From Nisaea denitrificans DSM 18348 (GTDB taxonomy: Bacteria; Pseudomonadota; Alphaproteobacteria; Thalassobaculales; Thalassobaculaceae): 64,000 bases of DNA. This document shows, in pieces, positions 43,835 to 54,195 of the stretch (positions are counted from its first letter, which is position 1; each line of letters begins with the position of its first letter). A program made the translations under genes and the position numbers. Under the pieces are notes generated by a model, which was not told the origin of the DNA, ran no database searches, and saw only the letters and a list, made by a program, of their open reading frames with translations. The stretch covers positions 930,001-994,000 of the forward strand of contig NZ_AUFM01000011.1 in assembly GCF_000426505.1 (NCBI RefSeq). The letters are read 5' to 3'.

Positions 43835-43931
43835 GATGGATCTCCCTGTTGGCAAGGACGCCCCGACTGATTTGCCGGTGTTGGCCCAAACCGAACCGTA
43901 AGAAACATACCAGAAAGAGGTTGTCGGTTCT

Positions 43932-44273
43932 TTAGTGATCGTATGGCTTGATCGTAAATGCGGCTGCCAGGGCATTGCCTGCAATCTTGGTGACGACCGC
44001 TTCCGCAGAACCTTTCATCTTGTGATTGCCTTTAGAGACATCGATATCGAAGCGGAAGCGCTGGCTTTTGACCAGGATATCCTTGTCGTAAGGTTCAATG
44101 ATGAACCCCTTCAAATTGTAGTCCTTCACGACGAACGTGAAACTGTCGATCTTCACGATTCCACAGGCCTCAAGCTTGCCCTTGGCCTTGACGCTTTTGA
44201 TGCCTTGCGCCTTGGTCGGCCTGACCGGCTTCTTGTTCTTGGCCTTGACGCTGAGGAAGTCAAAAAACCCCAA
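43932..44273 (-). CDS. Small PilZ-like protein
   Basis: A 113-residue protein with a Lys-rich N-terminus (residues 9-30), then a beta-rich core: KIDSFTFVVKDYNLKGFIIE, later FRFDIDVSKGNHKMKG and ending GNALAAAFTIKPYDH. The order of strands and the segment D-Y-N-L-K-G resemble the DxSxxG element of PilZ domains. There is no RxxxR c-di-GMP motif before it, only a basic stretch. If it is PilZ it is a non-canonical one. It is a lone gene between the hypothetical protein and a 390-base empty region. The family call is by eye and weak. Confidence 0.5.
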   Translation of the reverse strand: MGFFDFLSVKAKNKKPVRPTKAQGIKSVKAKGKLEACGIVKIDSFTFVVKDYNLKGFIIEPYDKDILVKSQRFRFDIDVSKGNHKMKGSAEAVVTKIAGNALAAAFTIKPYDH

Positions 44274-44330
44274 ACTCTCGTCCTTCTCGTTCAGAACGCC
44301 GCGACGGCGCTTTCCGGTATAGTGATAGTA

Positions 44331-44721
44331 CTAATATACGCTATCTGATGCTGCGACAAAGCTAAGCAAGTTAGATTTTGATCAAATTTGTGGCTTTGCA
44401 AGTACAATTAACGGTGATTCCCTGGCGGAAAGGCCGGAAATTCAAGTCTAATGGCTTGCGGTTTGGTTAACGGAAATAGAACGCATTTTATTTAATAATC
44501 TAACCATTCTTGTTTTATGCGAATCAAGCGCCTGCACTTCGCCTGGTCTGGCGGGGTAATCCAGATTTGACCTTCTCCAGAGGTCTCCCGGCGCACTAGA
44601 GCGATCTAAAGGCATTTGAAAAACACATCGGATTACTCATTCTATCGAATGAGATCGATGCGGTGCCTGAAACGCAACGTACAGAAACGACGCGGCGGGG
44701 CATTTTATAAGTTCGGAGGAA
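44331..44721. other. Gene-free AT-richer region with one stem-loop
   Basis: No supported gene in about 390 bases. The first 200 bases are AT-rich and presumably carry the promoter of the PilZ-like gene (minus strand). At 44626-44660 a stem-loop is formed by CATCG and CGATG outside and a perfect CTCATTC/GAATGAG stem around TATC. It follows CTAGAGCGATCT, a sequence reminiscent of dispersed intergenic palindromes in alphaproteobacteria. No second copy is in the window. Confidence 0.5.
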
Positions 44722-44797
44722 TGGTGAGCGCGACAGGATTCGAACCTGTGACCGTCTGATTAAAAGTCAGATGCTCTACCAGCTGAGCTACGCGCCC
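44722..44797 (-). tRNA. tRNA-Lys(UUU), 76 nt, CCA encoded
   Basis: On the minus strand the acceptor GGGCGCG pairs with CGCGCTC (one G-U), discriminator A and encoded CCA. D arm GCTCAGCTGGTAGAGC, anticodon loop CTTTTAA with anticodon TTT, T loop AGGTTCGAATCCT. All arms are standard. It lies 73 bases downstream of coaD on the same strand. Confidence 0.97.
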
Positions 44798-44870
44798 CCC
44801 GAAAGGAAGCCGGAACCTATGCAAACAGCGGGCTCCGGTCAACCTCTTCCGGTAATTATTTTTGTTCCGG

Positions 44871-45377
44871 TTATTGGAACTTGTCCTGAACCCGCGCGAC
44901 CACGCGCTCAGGAACAAACTGGTCAATGGCACCGCCCATATTTGCGATCTCCTTGACCAGACGCGAGGATATGAACTGGTTGCGGTCGGATGCCATCAGG
45001 AACACCGTTTCGACGTCCGCATTAAGACGCGCATTCATGCCGACCATCTGGAATTCGTACTCGAAATCCGAGACGGCACGCAGTCCGCGAATGATTGTCG
45101 CGGCGCCATTCTCCTCGACGAAATGCATCAGCAGGTTGCCGAAAGATACGACGACAATCTCTCCGTGAACTCCGTCCCCTTTATGGGCCGTGTTCAGTTT
45201 GTTGATTTCGTCCTGTACCATCTCAACCCGTTCGTCGAGGCTGAACAGCGGGCCTTTACCCGCATTGCGGGCGACGGCGACGATCAGTTTGTCGACCAAT
45301 TTGCTGCCGCGCCGAATGATGTCCAGGTGCCCGTTCGTAATCGGGTCGAACGTTCCCGGATAGACCCCAACCCTCAT
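44871..45377 (-). CDS. coaD: Pantetheine-phosphate adenylyltransferase
   Basis: A 168-residue nucleotidyltransferase of normal CoaD length, making dephospho-CoA from 4'-phosphopantetheine and ATP. It begins MRVGVYPGTFDPITNGHLD with the TxGH nucleotide motif (TNGH). Later landmarks are IIRGLRAVSDFEYEFQM and the ISSRLVKEIANMGG motif that binds the triphosphate. The ATG at 45377 aligns with other CoaD proteins. It follows gyrA by 16 bases on the same strand, a frequent order in alphaproteobacteria. Confidence 0.96.
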   Translation of the reverse strand: MRVGVYPGTFDPITNGHLDIIRRGSKLVDKLIVAVARNAGKGPLFSLDERVEMVQDEINKLNTAHKGDGVHGEIVVVSFGNLLMHFVEENGAATIIRGLRAVSDFEYEFQMVGMNARLNADVETVFLMASDRNQFISSRLVKEIANMGGAIDQFVPERVVARVQDKFQ

Positions 45378-45393
45378 GTTCCCAAGTCCCCCG

Positions 45394-48144
45394 TTAGCTC
45401 TCGGCGGTATCTCCGTTTCCGCCTTCGTCTGTGTTTTCTTCTTCGCCTTCCACGTCGTCTCCGTTTTCATCGCCGGCCAGGCCCACGGATACGACTTTCT
45501 CGCCTTCATCGACGCGGAAGATCCAGACACCCTGGGTTCTCCGCCCAGTGATGCTGATTTCGCCAACCGCACAGCGAATCACCTGTCCGCCGTCGGTCAC
45601 AAGCATGATTTGATCGTTATCGGCCACCGGGAACGCGGCGACGACACCACCGCTGCGCTTGGTGAGCTCCATATTGGCGATGCCCTGCCCGCCTCGGTTG
45701 GTGATCCGGTATTCATGGGCCGAGGTCCGCTTGCCGAGACCGCTTTCAGTGAGCGTAAGAATGAATTCCTCTTCCGCACCAAGTTGTGCGAATCGCTCCG
45801 GCGTCAGGGAACCGGTCGCTGGCGAATCGGTCTCCTCGTCGCCCTCGCCCGTCGCCCGCCGCAACTGGCCGGCAAGCTTCAGATAAACATCGCGCTCAAG
45901 CTCGTCGGAGTCCGGAATGTCCTGATAATCGACATGGTGCAGGATCGACATCGAGACGACCTCGTCACCAGCTCCCAGCCGGATACCGCGCACACCGAGC
46001 GAATCGCGGCCGCGGAACAACCGGACATCGGTTGCCCGGAAGCGAATCGCCTTGCCGTCCCGCGTGGTGAGGAAGACATCGTCTGCCTCCATGCAGGGCT
46101 GCACATTAATCAAGCGGTCGTTCTCATCCAGGCGCATGGCAATTTTGCCGTTGCGCTTGATATTGGTGAAATCGGACAGAGAATTCCGGCGCACAGTACC
46201 GGCTGAGGTCGCGAACATGATGTGCATGTCCGCCCATTCTTCCTCTTCCGCCGGCATCGGCATAATGGTCTGGATCCACTCGCCCTGCTCAAGCGGCAGC
46301 AGGTTGACCAGCGCCTTGCCGCGGGACTGCGGCGTGCCGATCGGCAAGCGGTAGGTCTTCATCTGATAGACCATGCCGCGCGACGTGAAGAACAGAATTG
46401 GCGTGTGGGTGTTGGCAACGAACAGGCGGCTGACGAAATCCTCGTCCCGCGTGGCCATGCCGGAGCGGCCCTTGCCGCCACGCTTCTGGGCCCGGTAGGT
46501 CGAAAGCGGTACGCGCTTGATGTAGCCGTTATGGCTGACCGTAACGACCATGTCCTCGCGTTGGATCAGGTCTTCCATGTCGTGCTCGAACTCGGCATCG
46601 ACAAGTTCCGTCCGGCGCGGCGTGGCGTAGGCTTCCTTGGCCGCGACCAGTTCGGCACGCAGCACTTCCATCATCCGTGGACGCGACTGCAGGATTTCCA
46701 GATACTCAGCGATCTTGGACGCGAGCTCCTTGGTCTCCTCGATCAGTTTGTCGCGTTCCATCCCGGTCAGGCGCTGCAGGCGCAATTCCAGAATGGCCCG
46801 GACCTGGGCGTCGGAGAGACGGTATTTTCCGTCCACAACCCTGTGCCCCGGATCGTCGATGATGCCGATGAATTCCTCGACATCTTCCGCGGGCCAATCC
46901 CGGCCCATCAGTTTTTCACGGGCGTCGGCCGCATCGCGGGAACCCCGGATGACCCGAATCACCTCGTCGATATTGTTCACTGCAACCAGCAGGCCGGCCA
47001 AAACGTGCGCACGGTCCCGCGCCTTGCGCAGCAGGAAGCGGGTCCGCCGGGTGATGACAACCTCGCGGAAAGCGATGAAGGCGACGATCACGTCGCGCAG
47101 GTTCATCTGTTCCGGCTTGCCGCCATTCAGCGCCAGCATGTTGACGCCGAAGCTGGTCTGCAGCGGGGTGAAGCGGTAAAGCTGGCTCAGCACCACATCC
47201 GGTACTGCATCGCGCTTGAGTTCGACAACGACGCGCACGCCGTCACGGTCACTCTCGTCCCGCAACTCGGCAATGCCTTCGATGGTTTTCTCACGCACAA
47301 GTTCTGCGATGCGCTCCATCAGGCGGGATTTGTTCACCTGATAGGGAATCTCGCTGACGACGATCGCGTGGCGATCCTTGCGGATTTCCTGAATATCCGC
47401 CTTGGACCGCATCATCACCGAGCCACGCCCGGTGTGGTAAGCGTCACGGATGCCGTTCTTGCCGAGAATCATAGCGCCGGTCGGAAAATCCGGCCCTGGC
47501 ACGATTTCGATCAGCTCTTCGATGGTGATACCCGGATTGTCCACATAGGCGCAGCAGGCGTCGATCACCTCACCCAGGTTATGCGGCGGGATGTTCGTGG
47601 CCATGCCGACGGCGATACCGCCGGCGCCGTTCACCAGTAGGTTCGGATATTCGGCAGGCAGGACACTGGGTTCGGTCGTCGTCTCGTCGTAGTTGGCAAC
47701 GTAGTCGACCGTATCCTTGTCGATGTCCCGGAGCAGGCCTTCGGCGGATTTCGCGAGGCGTGCTTCTGTATATCGCATAGCCGCAGCCGGATCGCCGTCC
47801 ATCGAGCCAAAGTTACCCTGGCCGTCGACCAGAGGCAGGCGCATGGAGAATTCCTGCGCCATTCGGACCATCGCGTCGTAGATCGCGCTGTCGCCGTGCG
47901 GGTGATACTGCCCCATGACGGCACCGACGATGTTCGCCGATTTACGGTAGGGCTTGGACCAGTCGTATCCGCCCTCCTTCATGGCATAGAGAATCCGGCG
48001 GTGAACCGGCTTCAGGCCGTCACGTACATCGGGGAGCGCCCGGGACACGATCACGCTCATTGCGTAATCGAGATAGGAGCGCTTCATTTCGTCTTCGATT
48101 GAGACAGGCGAAATGTCGAATGAAGAGGATTCGGATGAGGTCAA
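45394..48144 (-). CDS. gyrA: DNA gyrase subunit A
   Basis: A 916-residue GyrA, some 40 residues longer than the E. coli protein. The catalytic Tyr is Y125 in AMRYTEARL. The quinolone region reads [17 protein letters not shown] with Ser86 and Asp90, the susceptible residues at E. coli positions 83 and 87. The GyrA box appears as KRGGKGRSG. The C-terminal propeller ends in a strongly acidic tail ([11 protein letters not shown]). It introduces negative supercoils with GyrB, which is not in this window. The start seems to be a TTG at 48144; no ATG lies before M20. Confidence 0.96.
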   Translation of the reverse strand: MTSSESSSFDISPVSIEDEMKRSYLDYAMSVIVSRALPDVRDGLKPVHRRILYAMKEGGYDWSKPYRKSANIVGAVMGQYHPHGDSAIYDAMVRMAQEFSMRLPLVDGQGNFGSMDGDPAAAMRYTEARLAKSAEGLLRDIDKDTVDYVANYDETTTEPSVLPAEYPNLLVNGAGGIAVGMATNIPPHNLGEVIDACCAYVDNPGITIEELIEIVPGPDFPTGAMILGKNGIRDAYHTGRGSVMMRSKADIQEIRKDRHAIVVSEIPYQVNKSRLMERIAELVREKTIEGIAELRDESDRDGVRVVVELKRDAVPDVVLSQLYRFTPLQTSFGVNMLALNGGKPEQMNLRDVIVAFIAFREVVITRRTRFLLRKARDRAHVLAGLLVAVNNIDEVIRVIRGSRDAADAREKLMGRDWPAEDVEEFIGIIDDPGHRVVDGKYRLSDAQVRAILELRLQRLTGMERDKLIEETKELASKIAEYLEILQSRPRMMEVLRAELVAAKEAYATPRRTELVDAEFEHDMEDLIQREDMVVTVSHNGYIKRVPLSTYRAQKRGGKGRSGMATRDEDFVSRLFVANTHTPILFFTSRGMVYQMKTYRLPIGTPQSRGKALVNLLPLEQGEWIQTIMPMPAEEEEWADMHIMFATSAGTVRRNSLSDFTNIKRNGKIAMRLDENDRLINVQPCMEADDVFLTTRDGKAIRFRATDVRLFRGRDSLGVRGIRLGAGDEVVSMSILHHVDYQDIPDSDELERDVYLKLAGQLRRATGEGDEETDSPATGSLTPERFAQLGAEEEFILTLTESGLGKRTSAHEYRITNRGGQGIANMELTKRSGGVVAAFPVADNDQIMLVTDGGQVIRCAVGEISITGRRTQGVWIFRVDEGEKVVSVGLAGDENGDDVEGEEENTDEGGNGDTAES

Positions 48145-48236
48145 TTCAAGCGATTTCCGGTTGGTTGCGTCCCTGTCAACGGCGGTGGCAGCCTATATTC
48201 GTCGGCCCTCCGCCAGGACCTTCAGAAGTCCCTGAA

Positions 48237-48265
48237 TTTATAACAGAACGGTAACGAAGGAACAA
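48237..48265 (-). promoter_or_regulatory. Predicted promoter of gyrA
   Basis: On the minus strand TTGTTC (48265-48260) and TATAAA (48242-48237) are 17 bases apart. Transcription would begin about 85 bases before the gyrA start. The gap between the methyltransferase stop and gyrA is the natural place for it. By eye only. Confidence 0.4.
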
Positions 48266-48303
48266 TCTTTACGGTGAATTTTTCGAGCCAGATTGTCCAT
48301 TAT

Positions 48304-49131
48304 TTACAGATACTTGCGCGCCGATATTGAATAACTTAGCGGAAGACGTGGCATCCCTTCAGGTAAACGGTACAAACCACCCTCGCATGGCTCCATGAAA
48401 GCCAGCGCTTTCCAGGCCACCGTATCGAACTCATGCAGGTACTCGATCTGCAGGCCGGCATCGATCAGGGCTGTGACAACTTCGCCGACCGGGTGGGTCC
48501 ATTCGTAACTGCGCTTGGTCCGGAGAACCGCATCTTCATCCGCATAGGAATCCGTTCCGTCGAATGAGATGGGGTCGGGCTTGTGGAAGTAATCGTAAAT
48601 CGGCGCGTGCGGGACCGGCGCGTAATCGTCGAAGCTAAGCGTTACGGGATGCTGGTCCAGAAAATAGAAACGGCCGCCGGGTTTCACGAAGTGTGCAACA
48701 ACCCGCGCCCATGCCTCAATGTCCGGCAGCCAGCAAATCGTGCCCCAGGAAACGTAGACCAGATCATATGTGCCCTGGACCAACTCCGGTGCGTCATAGA
48801 CGTTGCCTTCGATAAAGGCAGCATCAATGCCCGCCCGCTCCGCCAACTCCCGCGCCTGCTTGATTGCGACGGGCGAGAAATCCAGACCGGTAACGCTTTT
48901 CGCGCCCTTGCGGGCCAGCAACAGCGAGTCCAGGCCGAAATGACACTGCAAATGCAGGATATCGAGGCCTTTGACGGAACCGAGTTCCTCCAGTTCCGTC
49001 TTGTGCAGGTCGCGAGCGCCTTCCGTACCGCTCAGGAAGTCTTCGACGCCATAGTCACTGCCGGCGGAAGTGTAATGCACTTCCGCCAACTCGTTCCATT
49101 TTTGCTGATTTGCTGCCTGAAACTTATCCAT
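48304..49131 (-). CDS. Class I SAM-dependent methyltransferase
   Basis: A 275-residue methyltransferase. SAM-binding motif I is GLDILHLQCHFGLDSLLLAR near residue 53, then VTGLDFSPVAIKQARELAER and the acidic loop FIEGNVYDAPE. Motif IV region is YDLVYVSWGTICWLPD. The substrate-binding C-terminal half is not diagnostic; similar proteins are annotated as small-molecule (sarcosine/dimethylglycine-like or UbiE-like) methyltransferases. It lies between ssb and gyrA on the same strand, 38 bases after ssb, with no pathway context. Confidence 0.85.
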   Translation of the reverse strand: MDKFQAANQQKWNELAEVHYTSAGSDYGVEDFLSGTEGARDLHKTELEELGSVKGLDILHLQCHFGLDSLLLARKGAKSVTGLDFSPVAIKQARELAERAGIDAAFIEGNVYDAPELVQGTYDLVYVSWGTICWLPDIEAWARVVAHFVKPGGRFYFLDQHPVTLSFDDYAPVPHAPIYDYFHKPDPISFDGTDSYADEDAVLRTKRSYEWTHPVGEVVTALIDAGLQIEYLHEFDTVAWKALAFMEPCEGGLYRLPEGMPRLPLSYSISARKYL

Positions 49132-49169
49132 GCCGTCGGATCCTGTCGGTCGGCGCGCACCAAAGCCGC

Positions 49170-49694
49170 TTAGAACGGAATCTCGTCGTCGAGATCGCCC
49201 GGGCCGCCGACCGGAGCGGGACCGCTGCCGCCGCCCTGACCGCCACCACCCGAGCCGCCGCCGTAACCGCCGCCCTGATTGTAGCCGTCGTCACCGCCAT
49301 AGCCGCCACCCTGGCCACCGCCGCCCTGACCGCCGCCTTCATTGCGGCCGTCGAGCATCTGCAGCTCGCCACGGAAACGCTGCAGCACGATTTCGGTGCT
49401 GTATTTCTCGACACCGGACTGGTCTGTCCACTTGCGTGTCTGCAACTGGCCCTCGACATAGATCTTCGAGCCCTTGCGGAGATACTGTTCAGCGACCTTT
49501 GCAAGATTCTCGTTGAAGATCACGACACGGTGCCATTCGGTCTTCTCCTTACGCTCACCGCTGTTGCGGTCACGCCAGGATTCCGAGGTGGCGACGGAGA
49601 GGTTCACGACCTTGTTTCCGTCCTGCATGCTCCGGATGTCCGGATCGCGTCCGAGATTGCCGACAAGGATGACCTTATTGACGCTGCCTGCCAT
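49170..49694 (-). CDS. ssb: Single-stranded DNA-binding protein
   Basis: A 174-residue SSB. The OB fold at 1-110 begins [20 protein letters not shown], then [21 protein letters not shown] Gly/Gln-rich linker at about 118-160 follows, and the acidic tip DLDDEIPF that recruits partner proteins closes it. It coats ssDNA in replication and repair. It is divergent from uvrA, an ssb-uvrA arrangement found across Proteobacteria and often under SOS control. Confidence 0.96.
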   Translation of the reverse strand: MAGSVNKVILVGNLGRDPDIRSMQDGNKVVNLSVATSESWRDRNSGERKEKTEWHRVVIFNENLAKVAEQYLRKGSKIYVEGQLQTRKWTDQSGVEKYSTEIVLQRFRGELQMLDGRNEGGGQGGGGQGGGYGGDDGYNQGGGYGGGSGGGGQGGGSGPAPVGGPGDLDDEIPF

Positions 49695-49819
49695 GGTTCT
49701 ATTTCCACTCTGCTCTGCGAATTTGTTTGCCGGACTGTCCCATATCCGGGACTGCTAATCCAGTCGGGATCGATTACCGCCGGCTTCTCTCCGGATTTGC
49801 TGCACCTGCAAAATGCGGG

Positions 49820-49864
49820 TGGTCAAGTCCAGCCTTGCGCCTTATAAATGTTTCTGTTTCGTTC
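49820..49864 (+). promoter_or_regulatory. Predicted uvrA promoter with an overlapping LexA-like box
   Basis: TGGTCA (49820-49825) and TATAAA (49843-49848) are 17 bases apart. Immediately after, GTTT-N7-GTTC at 49850-49864 differs at one base from the alphaproteobacterial LexA box GTTC-N7-GTTC and covers the predicted transcription start, 18 bases before the uvrA ATG. uvrA is a regular SOS gene, so repression by LexA is plausible; the mismatch keeps this tentative. Confidence 0.4.
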
Positions 49865-49882
49865 TTAGTCCGGATTCTGCCA

Positions 49883-52747
49883 ATGTCAGCCTCTTCCGAA
49901 CCGAAAGATATCCGTGTCCAGGGTGCCCGCGAGCACAACCTGAAGAGCGTCGATGTCTCCATCCCAAGGAACAGCCTGACGGTTCTGACCGGGCTCAGTG
50001 GCTCGGGCAAGTCGTCGCTGGCCTTCGATACGATCTATGCCGAAGGACAACGCCGCTACGTCGAGAGCCTGTCGGCCTATGCGCGGCAGTTCCTGGAACT
50101 GATGCAGAAGCCGGACGTGGATTTGATCGAGGGTCTTTCACCGGCGATCTCCATCGAGCAGAAGACCACGTCGCGTAACCCGCGCTCCACGGTCGGCACA
50201 GTAACGGAGATCTACGATTATCTGCGGCTGCTCTACGCCCGGATCGGTATCCCCTACTCGCCCGCGACCGGCCTGCCGATCGAGAGCCAGACGGTCAGCC
50301 AGATGGTCGACCTGATTCTCGAGATGGAGGAAGGCACCCGGCTATATCTCCTGGCGCCGATCGTGCGCGGCCGCAAGGGCGAGTATCGCAAGGAGATGGC
50401 GGAGCTGCGCAAGCAGGGCTTTCAGCGTCTCAAGGTCAATGGCGAACTCTATGAGATCGACGACGTTCCTGCCCTGAACAAGAAGCTGAAACACAATATC
50501 GAAGTGGTGGTGGACCGGCTTGTCGTCCGTGAGGGTATTGGCACCCGGCTTGCCGATTCCGTCGAGACCGCGCTTGATCTGTCGGATGGTCTGCTGATTG
50601 CCGAGGATGCGTCCAGCGGTGAGCGCAAGACCTTTTCCGCCAAGTTCGCCTGCCCGGTTTCCGGCTTCACCATCGACGAGATCGAGCCTCGGCTGTTTTC
50701 CTTCAACAATCCATTCGGGGCCTGCCCGACATGCGATGGCCTCGGCAACAGTATGTATTTCGATCCGGACCTGATTGTTCCGGACGGCAGCAAAAGTCTG
50801 CGCAAGGGCGCCCTGGCACCGTGGGCAGGGTCGACCTCTAAATATTACGCTCAGTCACTGGCGAGCCTGGCGAAGCATCTCGATGTCTCTCTAGACACCG
50901 CGTTCGAGGATCTGCCGGAAGAGGCGCAGCGCGCCCTGCTCTACGGTACGGGTATTGAACGCGTGGTGATGACCTTTGACGACGGATTGCGCAGCTACCA
51001 GACCAACAAGCCGTTCGAGGGACTGGTGCCGAACATGGAACGGCGCTTCCGGGAAACCGATTCCGCCTGGAGCCGCGACGAGCTTTCCAAATACCAGTCC
51101 GTTGCACCGTGTGAGGTCTGCCTCGGCCAGCGCCTGAAGCCGGAAGCGCTGGCGGTGAAGATCGAAGGCCGCAATATCAGCGAGTTGACGGAACTGTCTA
51201 TCTCCGAGGCGGTGAAATGGTTCACGGGGCTGAGCGACAGCCTGACAGGCAAGCAGGCTGAGATCGCCGAGCGCATCCTGAAGGAAATCAACGAACGCCT
51301 TGGCTTCCTTAACAATGTCGGTCTCGACTATCTCACCATGTCGCGCGCTTCCGGCACACTGTCTGGCGGGGAGAGCCAGCGTATCCGCCTCGCTTCCCAG
51401 ATTGGCTCCGGCCTGACCGGGGTGCTCTATGTACTCGATGAGCCGTCCATCGGGCTGCATCAGCGGGACAATGACCGCTTGCTGACCACTCTCGTGCGAC
51501 TGCGTGATCTTGGTAACACAGTACTCGTGGTCGAACATGACGAGGATGCGATCCGGGCCGCCGATTATGTGGTCGATATGGGTCCCGGCGCCGGAGTGCA
51601 TGGCGGCACCGTGGTCGCGGCGGGCACGCCGGAAGAGGTCATGCGAGCGCCGCAGAGTCTGACGGGGCAATACCTCACCGGTCTTCGTCAGGTGCCGATC
51701 CCGGCGAAGCGGCGCAAGGCGACAAAAGCGCGTCATATTCGGCTGACCGGCGCCACGGCGAACAATCTGGACGATGTCACGGTCTCCATTCCGCTCGGCA
51801 CCATGACATGCGTCACCGGGGTTTCCGGCGGCGGCAAGTCCTCGCTGATCATCGAGACGCTGTGGAAAGCGATCGCCAAGAAGCTGCATGGCGCGCGCGA
51901 ACACCCGGGACCCTATGATTCAATTACCGGGCTCGAGTTCATCGACAAGGTGGTGGATATCGACCAGTCGCCGATCGGCCGCACGCCACGCTCGAATCCG
52001 GCGACCTATACCGGCGCTTTCACGCCAATCCGTGACTGGTTCGCCGGTCTCCCGGAAGCCAAGACCCGGGGCTACAAGGCCGGCCGGTTCTCCTTCAATG
52101 TAAAGGGCGGACGGTGCGAGGCCTGCCAGGGCGACGGCGTCATCAAGATCGAGATGCACTTCCTTCCAGACGTCTACGTTCAGTGCGATATCTGCAAGGG
52201 CAAGCGGTATAACCGTGAAACCCTGGAAATCACCTACAAGCAGAAATCCATCGCCGACGTGCTCGCGCTCACTGTCGAGGAAGGCGTGGAGTTCTTCATG
52301 GCCGTGCCGTCGATCCGCGACAAGCTGGTGACGCTACAGCAGGTCGGGCTTGGATATGTCCAGATCGGTCAGGCGGCAACCACGCTCTCGGGCGGTGAAG
52401 CGCAGCGGGTGAAGCTCTCAAAGGAGCTATCCCGGCGGGCGACTGGCAAAACGCTCTACATTCTGGACGAGCCGACGACCGGGCTGCATTTCGAAGATAT
52501 CCGCAAGCTGATGGAAGTACTCCATGCGCTCGTGGACCAGGGCAACACGGTCATTGTGATCGAGCATAATCTCGAGGTCATCAAGACCGCCGACTGGATC
52601 ATCGATCTCGGCCCTGAGGGCGGCTCCGGCGGCGGCAGGATCATCGCCGAGGGCACGCCCGAGGCTGTCGCCGAAACGGCGGGCAGTTACACAGGCAAGT
52701 ATCTGGCGCCCTATCTGGCTGCTTCCGGCGCGAAGAAGACGGCCTGA
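49883..52747 (+). CDS. uvrA: Excinuclease ABC subunit A
   Basis: A 954-residue UvrA with two ABC modules. The first Walker A is [20 protein letters not shown], the second [17 protein letters not shown]. Signatures are [13 protein letters not shown] and [13 protein letters not shown], and the Walker B motifs [14 protein letters not shown] and [14 protein letters not shown]. The zinc finger is CEACQGDG paired with CDICKG. It scans DNA for damage with UvrB and is the protein recruited by Mfd, also encoded here. The ATG at 49883 ([20 protein letters not shown]) matches family starts. Confidence 0.97.
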   Translation: MSASSEPKDIRVQGAREHNLKSVDVSIPRNSLTVLTGLSGSGKSSLAFDTIYAEGQRRYVESLSAYARQFLELMQKPDVDLIEGLSPAISIEQKTTSRNPRSTVGTVTEIYDYLRLLYARIGIPYSPATGLPIESQTVSQMVDLILEMEEGTRLYLLAPIVRGRKGEYRKEMAELRKQGFQRLKVNGELYEIDDVPALNKKLKHNIEVVVDRLVVREGIGTRLADSVETALDLSDGLLIAEDASSGERKTFSAKFACPVSGFTIDEIEPRLFSFNNPFGACPTCDGLGNSMYFDPDLIVPDGSKSLRKGALAPWAGSTSKYYAQSLASLAKHLDVSLDTAFEDLPEEAQRALLYGTGIERVVMTFDDGLRSYQTNKPFEGLVPNMERRFRETDSAWSRDELSKYQSVAPCEVCLGQRLKPEALAVKIEGRNISELTELSISEAVKWFTGLSDSLTGKQAEIAERILKEINERLGFLNNVGLDYLTMSRASGTLSGGESQRIRLASQIGSGLTGVLYVLDEPSIGLHQRDNDRLLTTLVRLRDLGNTVLVVEHDEDAIRAADYVVDMGPGAGVHGGTVVAAGTPEEVMRAPQSLTGQYLTGLRQVPIPAKRRKATKARHIRLTGATANNLDDVTVSIPLGTMTCVTGVSGGGKSSLIIETLWKAIAKKLHGAREHPGPYDSITGLEFIDKVVDIDQSPIGRTPRSNPATYTGAFTPIRDWFAGLPEAKTRGYKAGRFSFNVKGGRCEACQGDGVIKIEMHFLPDVYVQCDICKGKRYNRETLEITYKQKSIADVLALTVEEGVEFFMAVPSIRDKLVTLQQVGLGYVQIGQAATTLSGGEAQRVKLSKELSRRATGKTLYILDEPTTGLHFEDIRKLMEVLHALVDQGNTVIVIEHNLEVIKTADWIIDLGPEGGSGGGRIIAEGTPEAVAETAGSYTGKYLAPYLAASGAKKTA

Positions 52748-52792
52748 TTCCACCCTCTATGAGAGAGTTCATTCAGTCCGCACGCGCGTGGC

Positions 52793-54013
52793 TCAGGCGA
52801 TCTTGAAGACCGGCCCGAAGACACTAAGCGCCGGAGCCACTCCGGGGCCGTCCACATAATCGCAATGAACTTTGCGTGCCGTGGTTGCCGTATCGAGGTC
52901 AGGGGCTTCAAATACGAACGTCCTTTTCGGGCCGCCATTATTCTTCACGACGAAATTGCTCAGCTCCTCAACCAGGGACGGTGTGATCCCTTCGGTATCT
53001 GCAGTGCTGCAACCGGTCCCGATCAGGCCTGCCCCCTGCAATTGCTCCGCACGGGCGAATGTCCGGGAGAAGGCTCCAACAAACCCGGCGCAAAATGGTG
53101 AGATGTAGGCGAAAGTATTGTGCAGCACCGTCTGAGGGACGTCATCGTCCAGCCCTTTGATCAAAAGCATGAGCCGCCGCTCAGCCCACTCAGGGAGCAG
53201 CTTGAGTTCGGAAAGGACTGCTTCCCGGAATTGTTTGCTGGTCAGGGAACTCATGTGCAGGGGCAACAACAGCAATGGTTTTGCTCTGGGCATGTCCTTC
53301 ATCATGGCCTGAGCCAGTTGAAGCGCGGCTACGTCCATGGCGCATTCAAGCGCACCTGTTTCACTTCCTGCCTCCGGCATCGTGCCGTCAGGGATCGACA
53401 GCTCAGCGCGATACATTGAAACCAGGCGCTTGCGGATATTGGTGACCGGCCAATAGACCAGTTTGATCGTTTCCCGGGCCTGCTCGAATGCCTCGGTCTC
53501 TTCCGCCTGCTTTTCTTGCCGCGCTTCTTCCACTGTCTCGGTCAGTGCTTTGACGTCCGCCAGCTTTTCCGGCTCGTCGCGAGGGATCTCGAACACCATG
53601 GATTTGACTGTGACGCCGTGGAACCCGCTATCCGCACTGCTACCATGCAGGCGCCTGTTCACCTCCTTGGCGATTTGCTGTGCCTTCTTGTTTGCAGTTT
53701 CCTTGTCGCATTGGCCGAACAACACGATGAACTGCTCCGCGTTGGCGAGCACATAGACATCATTCGGCGTTATGACCTGCTTGATGATGGTCTCTGTCAG
53801 CAGATGGACCTTGCCGCGAACCTTGCCCCAGTTAGGGCCGAATTTTTCCTTCAGGCTCTCGAGGCCGAGCATCTCGACATTCCCCGCCATCAGAGCGTCT
53901 GCCGCCATCGCGTTCGTGCGGCAAAAATCGATCATGGAGGATTTGAAACCGTCCTTGTCGGCCGGGTCCAATTTCTGGCGATCGAAACTTTCGAAATAGC
54001 CTGTGTTGCTCAT
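52793..54013 (-). CDS. Degenerate GGDEF-EAL-like protein
   Basis: A 406-residue cytosolic protein. Residues 25-125 look like a GGDEF domain (ITPNDVYVLANAEQFIVLFG; the signature is replaced by NAEQF at 91-95), followed by a charged coil with a Glu-rich stretch (about 150-185). The C-terminal 220 residues resemble an EAL fold: PLLLLPLHMSSL, FCAGFVGAFSRTFARAEQLQ and CDYVDGPGVAPAL in the position of the QGY/P end motif, without EAL or the metal-binding acidic residues. It is unlikely to make or break c-di-GMP and may bind a nucleotide or a partner. The domain assignment is by eye. It stands between convergent uvrA and divergent trmFO. Confidence 0.55.
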   Translation of the reverse strand: MSNTGYFESFDRQKLDPADKDGFKSSMIDFCRTNAMAADALMAGNVEMLGLESLKEKFGPNWGKVRGKVHLLTETIIKQVITPNDVYVLANAEQFIVLFGQCDKETANKKAQQIAKEVNRRLHGSSADSGFHGVTVKSMVFEIPRDEPEKLADVKALTETVEEARQEKQAEETEAFEQARETIKLVYWPVTNIRKRLVSMYRAELSIPDGTMPEAGSETGALECAMDVAALQLAQAMMKDMPRAKPLLLLPLHMSSLTSKQFREAVLSELKLLPEWAERRLMLLIKGLDDDVPQTVLHNTFAYISPFCAGFVGAFSRTFARAEQLQGAGLIGTGCSTADTEGITPSLVEELSNFVVKNNGGPKRTFVFEAPDLDTATTARKVHCDYVDGPGVAPALSVFGPVFKIA

Positions 54014-54195
54014 CTGATCTTTGGCCGGTTTTCCGCAAGTCGCTAAGGCTTTGCATCGTATGGGCAATATGATGCAGAAAAGTAATAAAAACAGGGTTAA
54101 CGCAGGTGCATCTCTGCTGTGCCGCGTTGATGTTGGCGCTTTTAAGGTCTATCTGTCTGCCGATTGCCACCTGCAGCCAGAATATTGGAAGTTCC

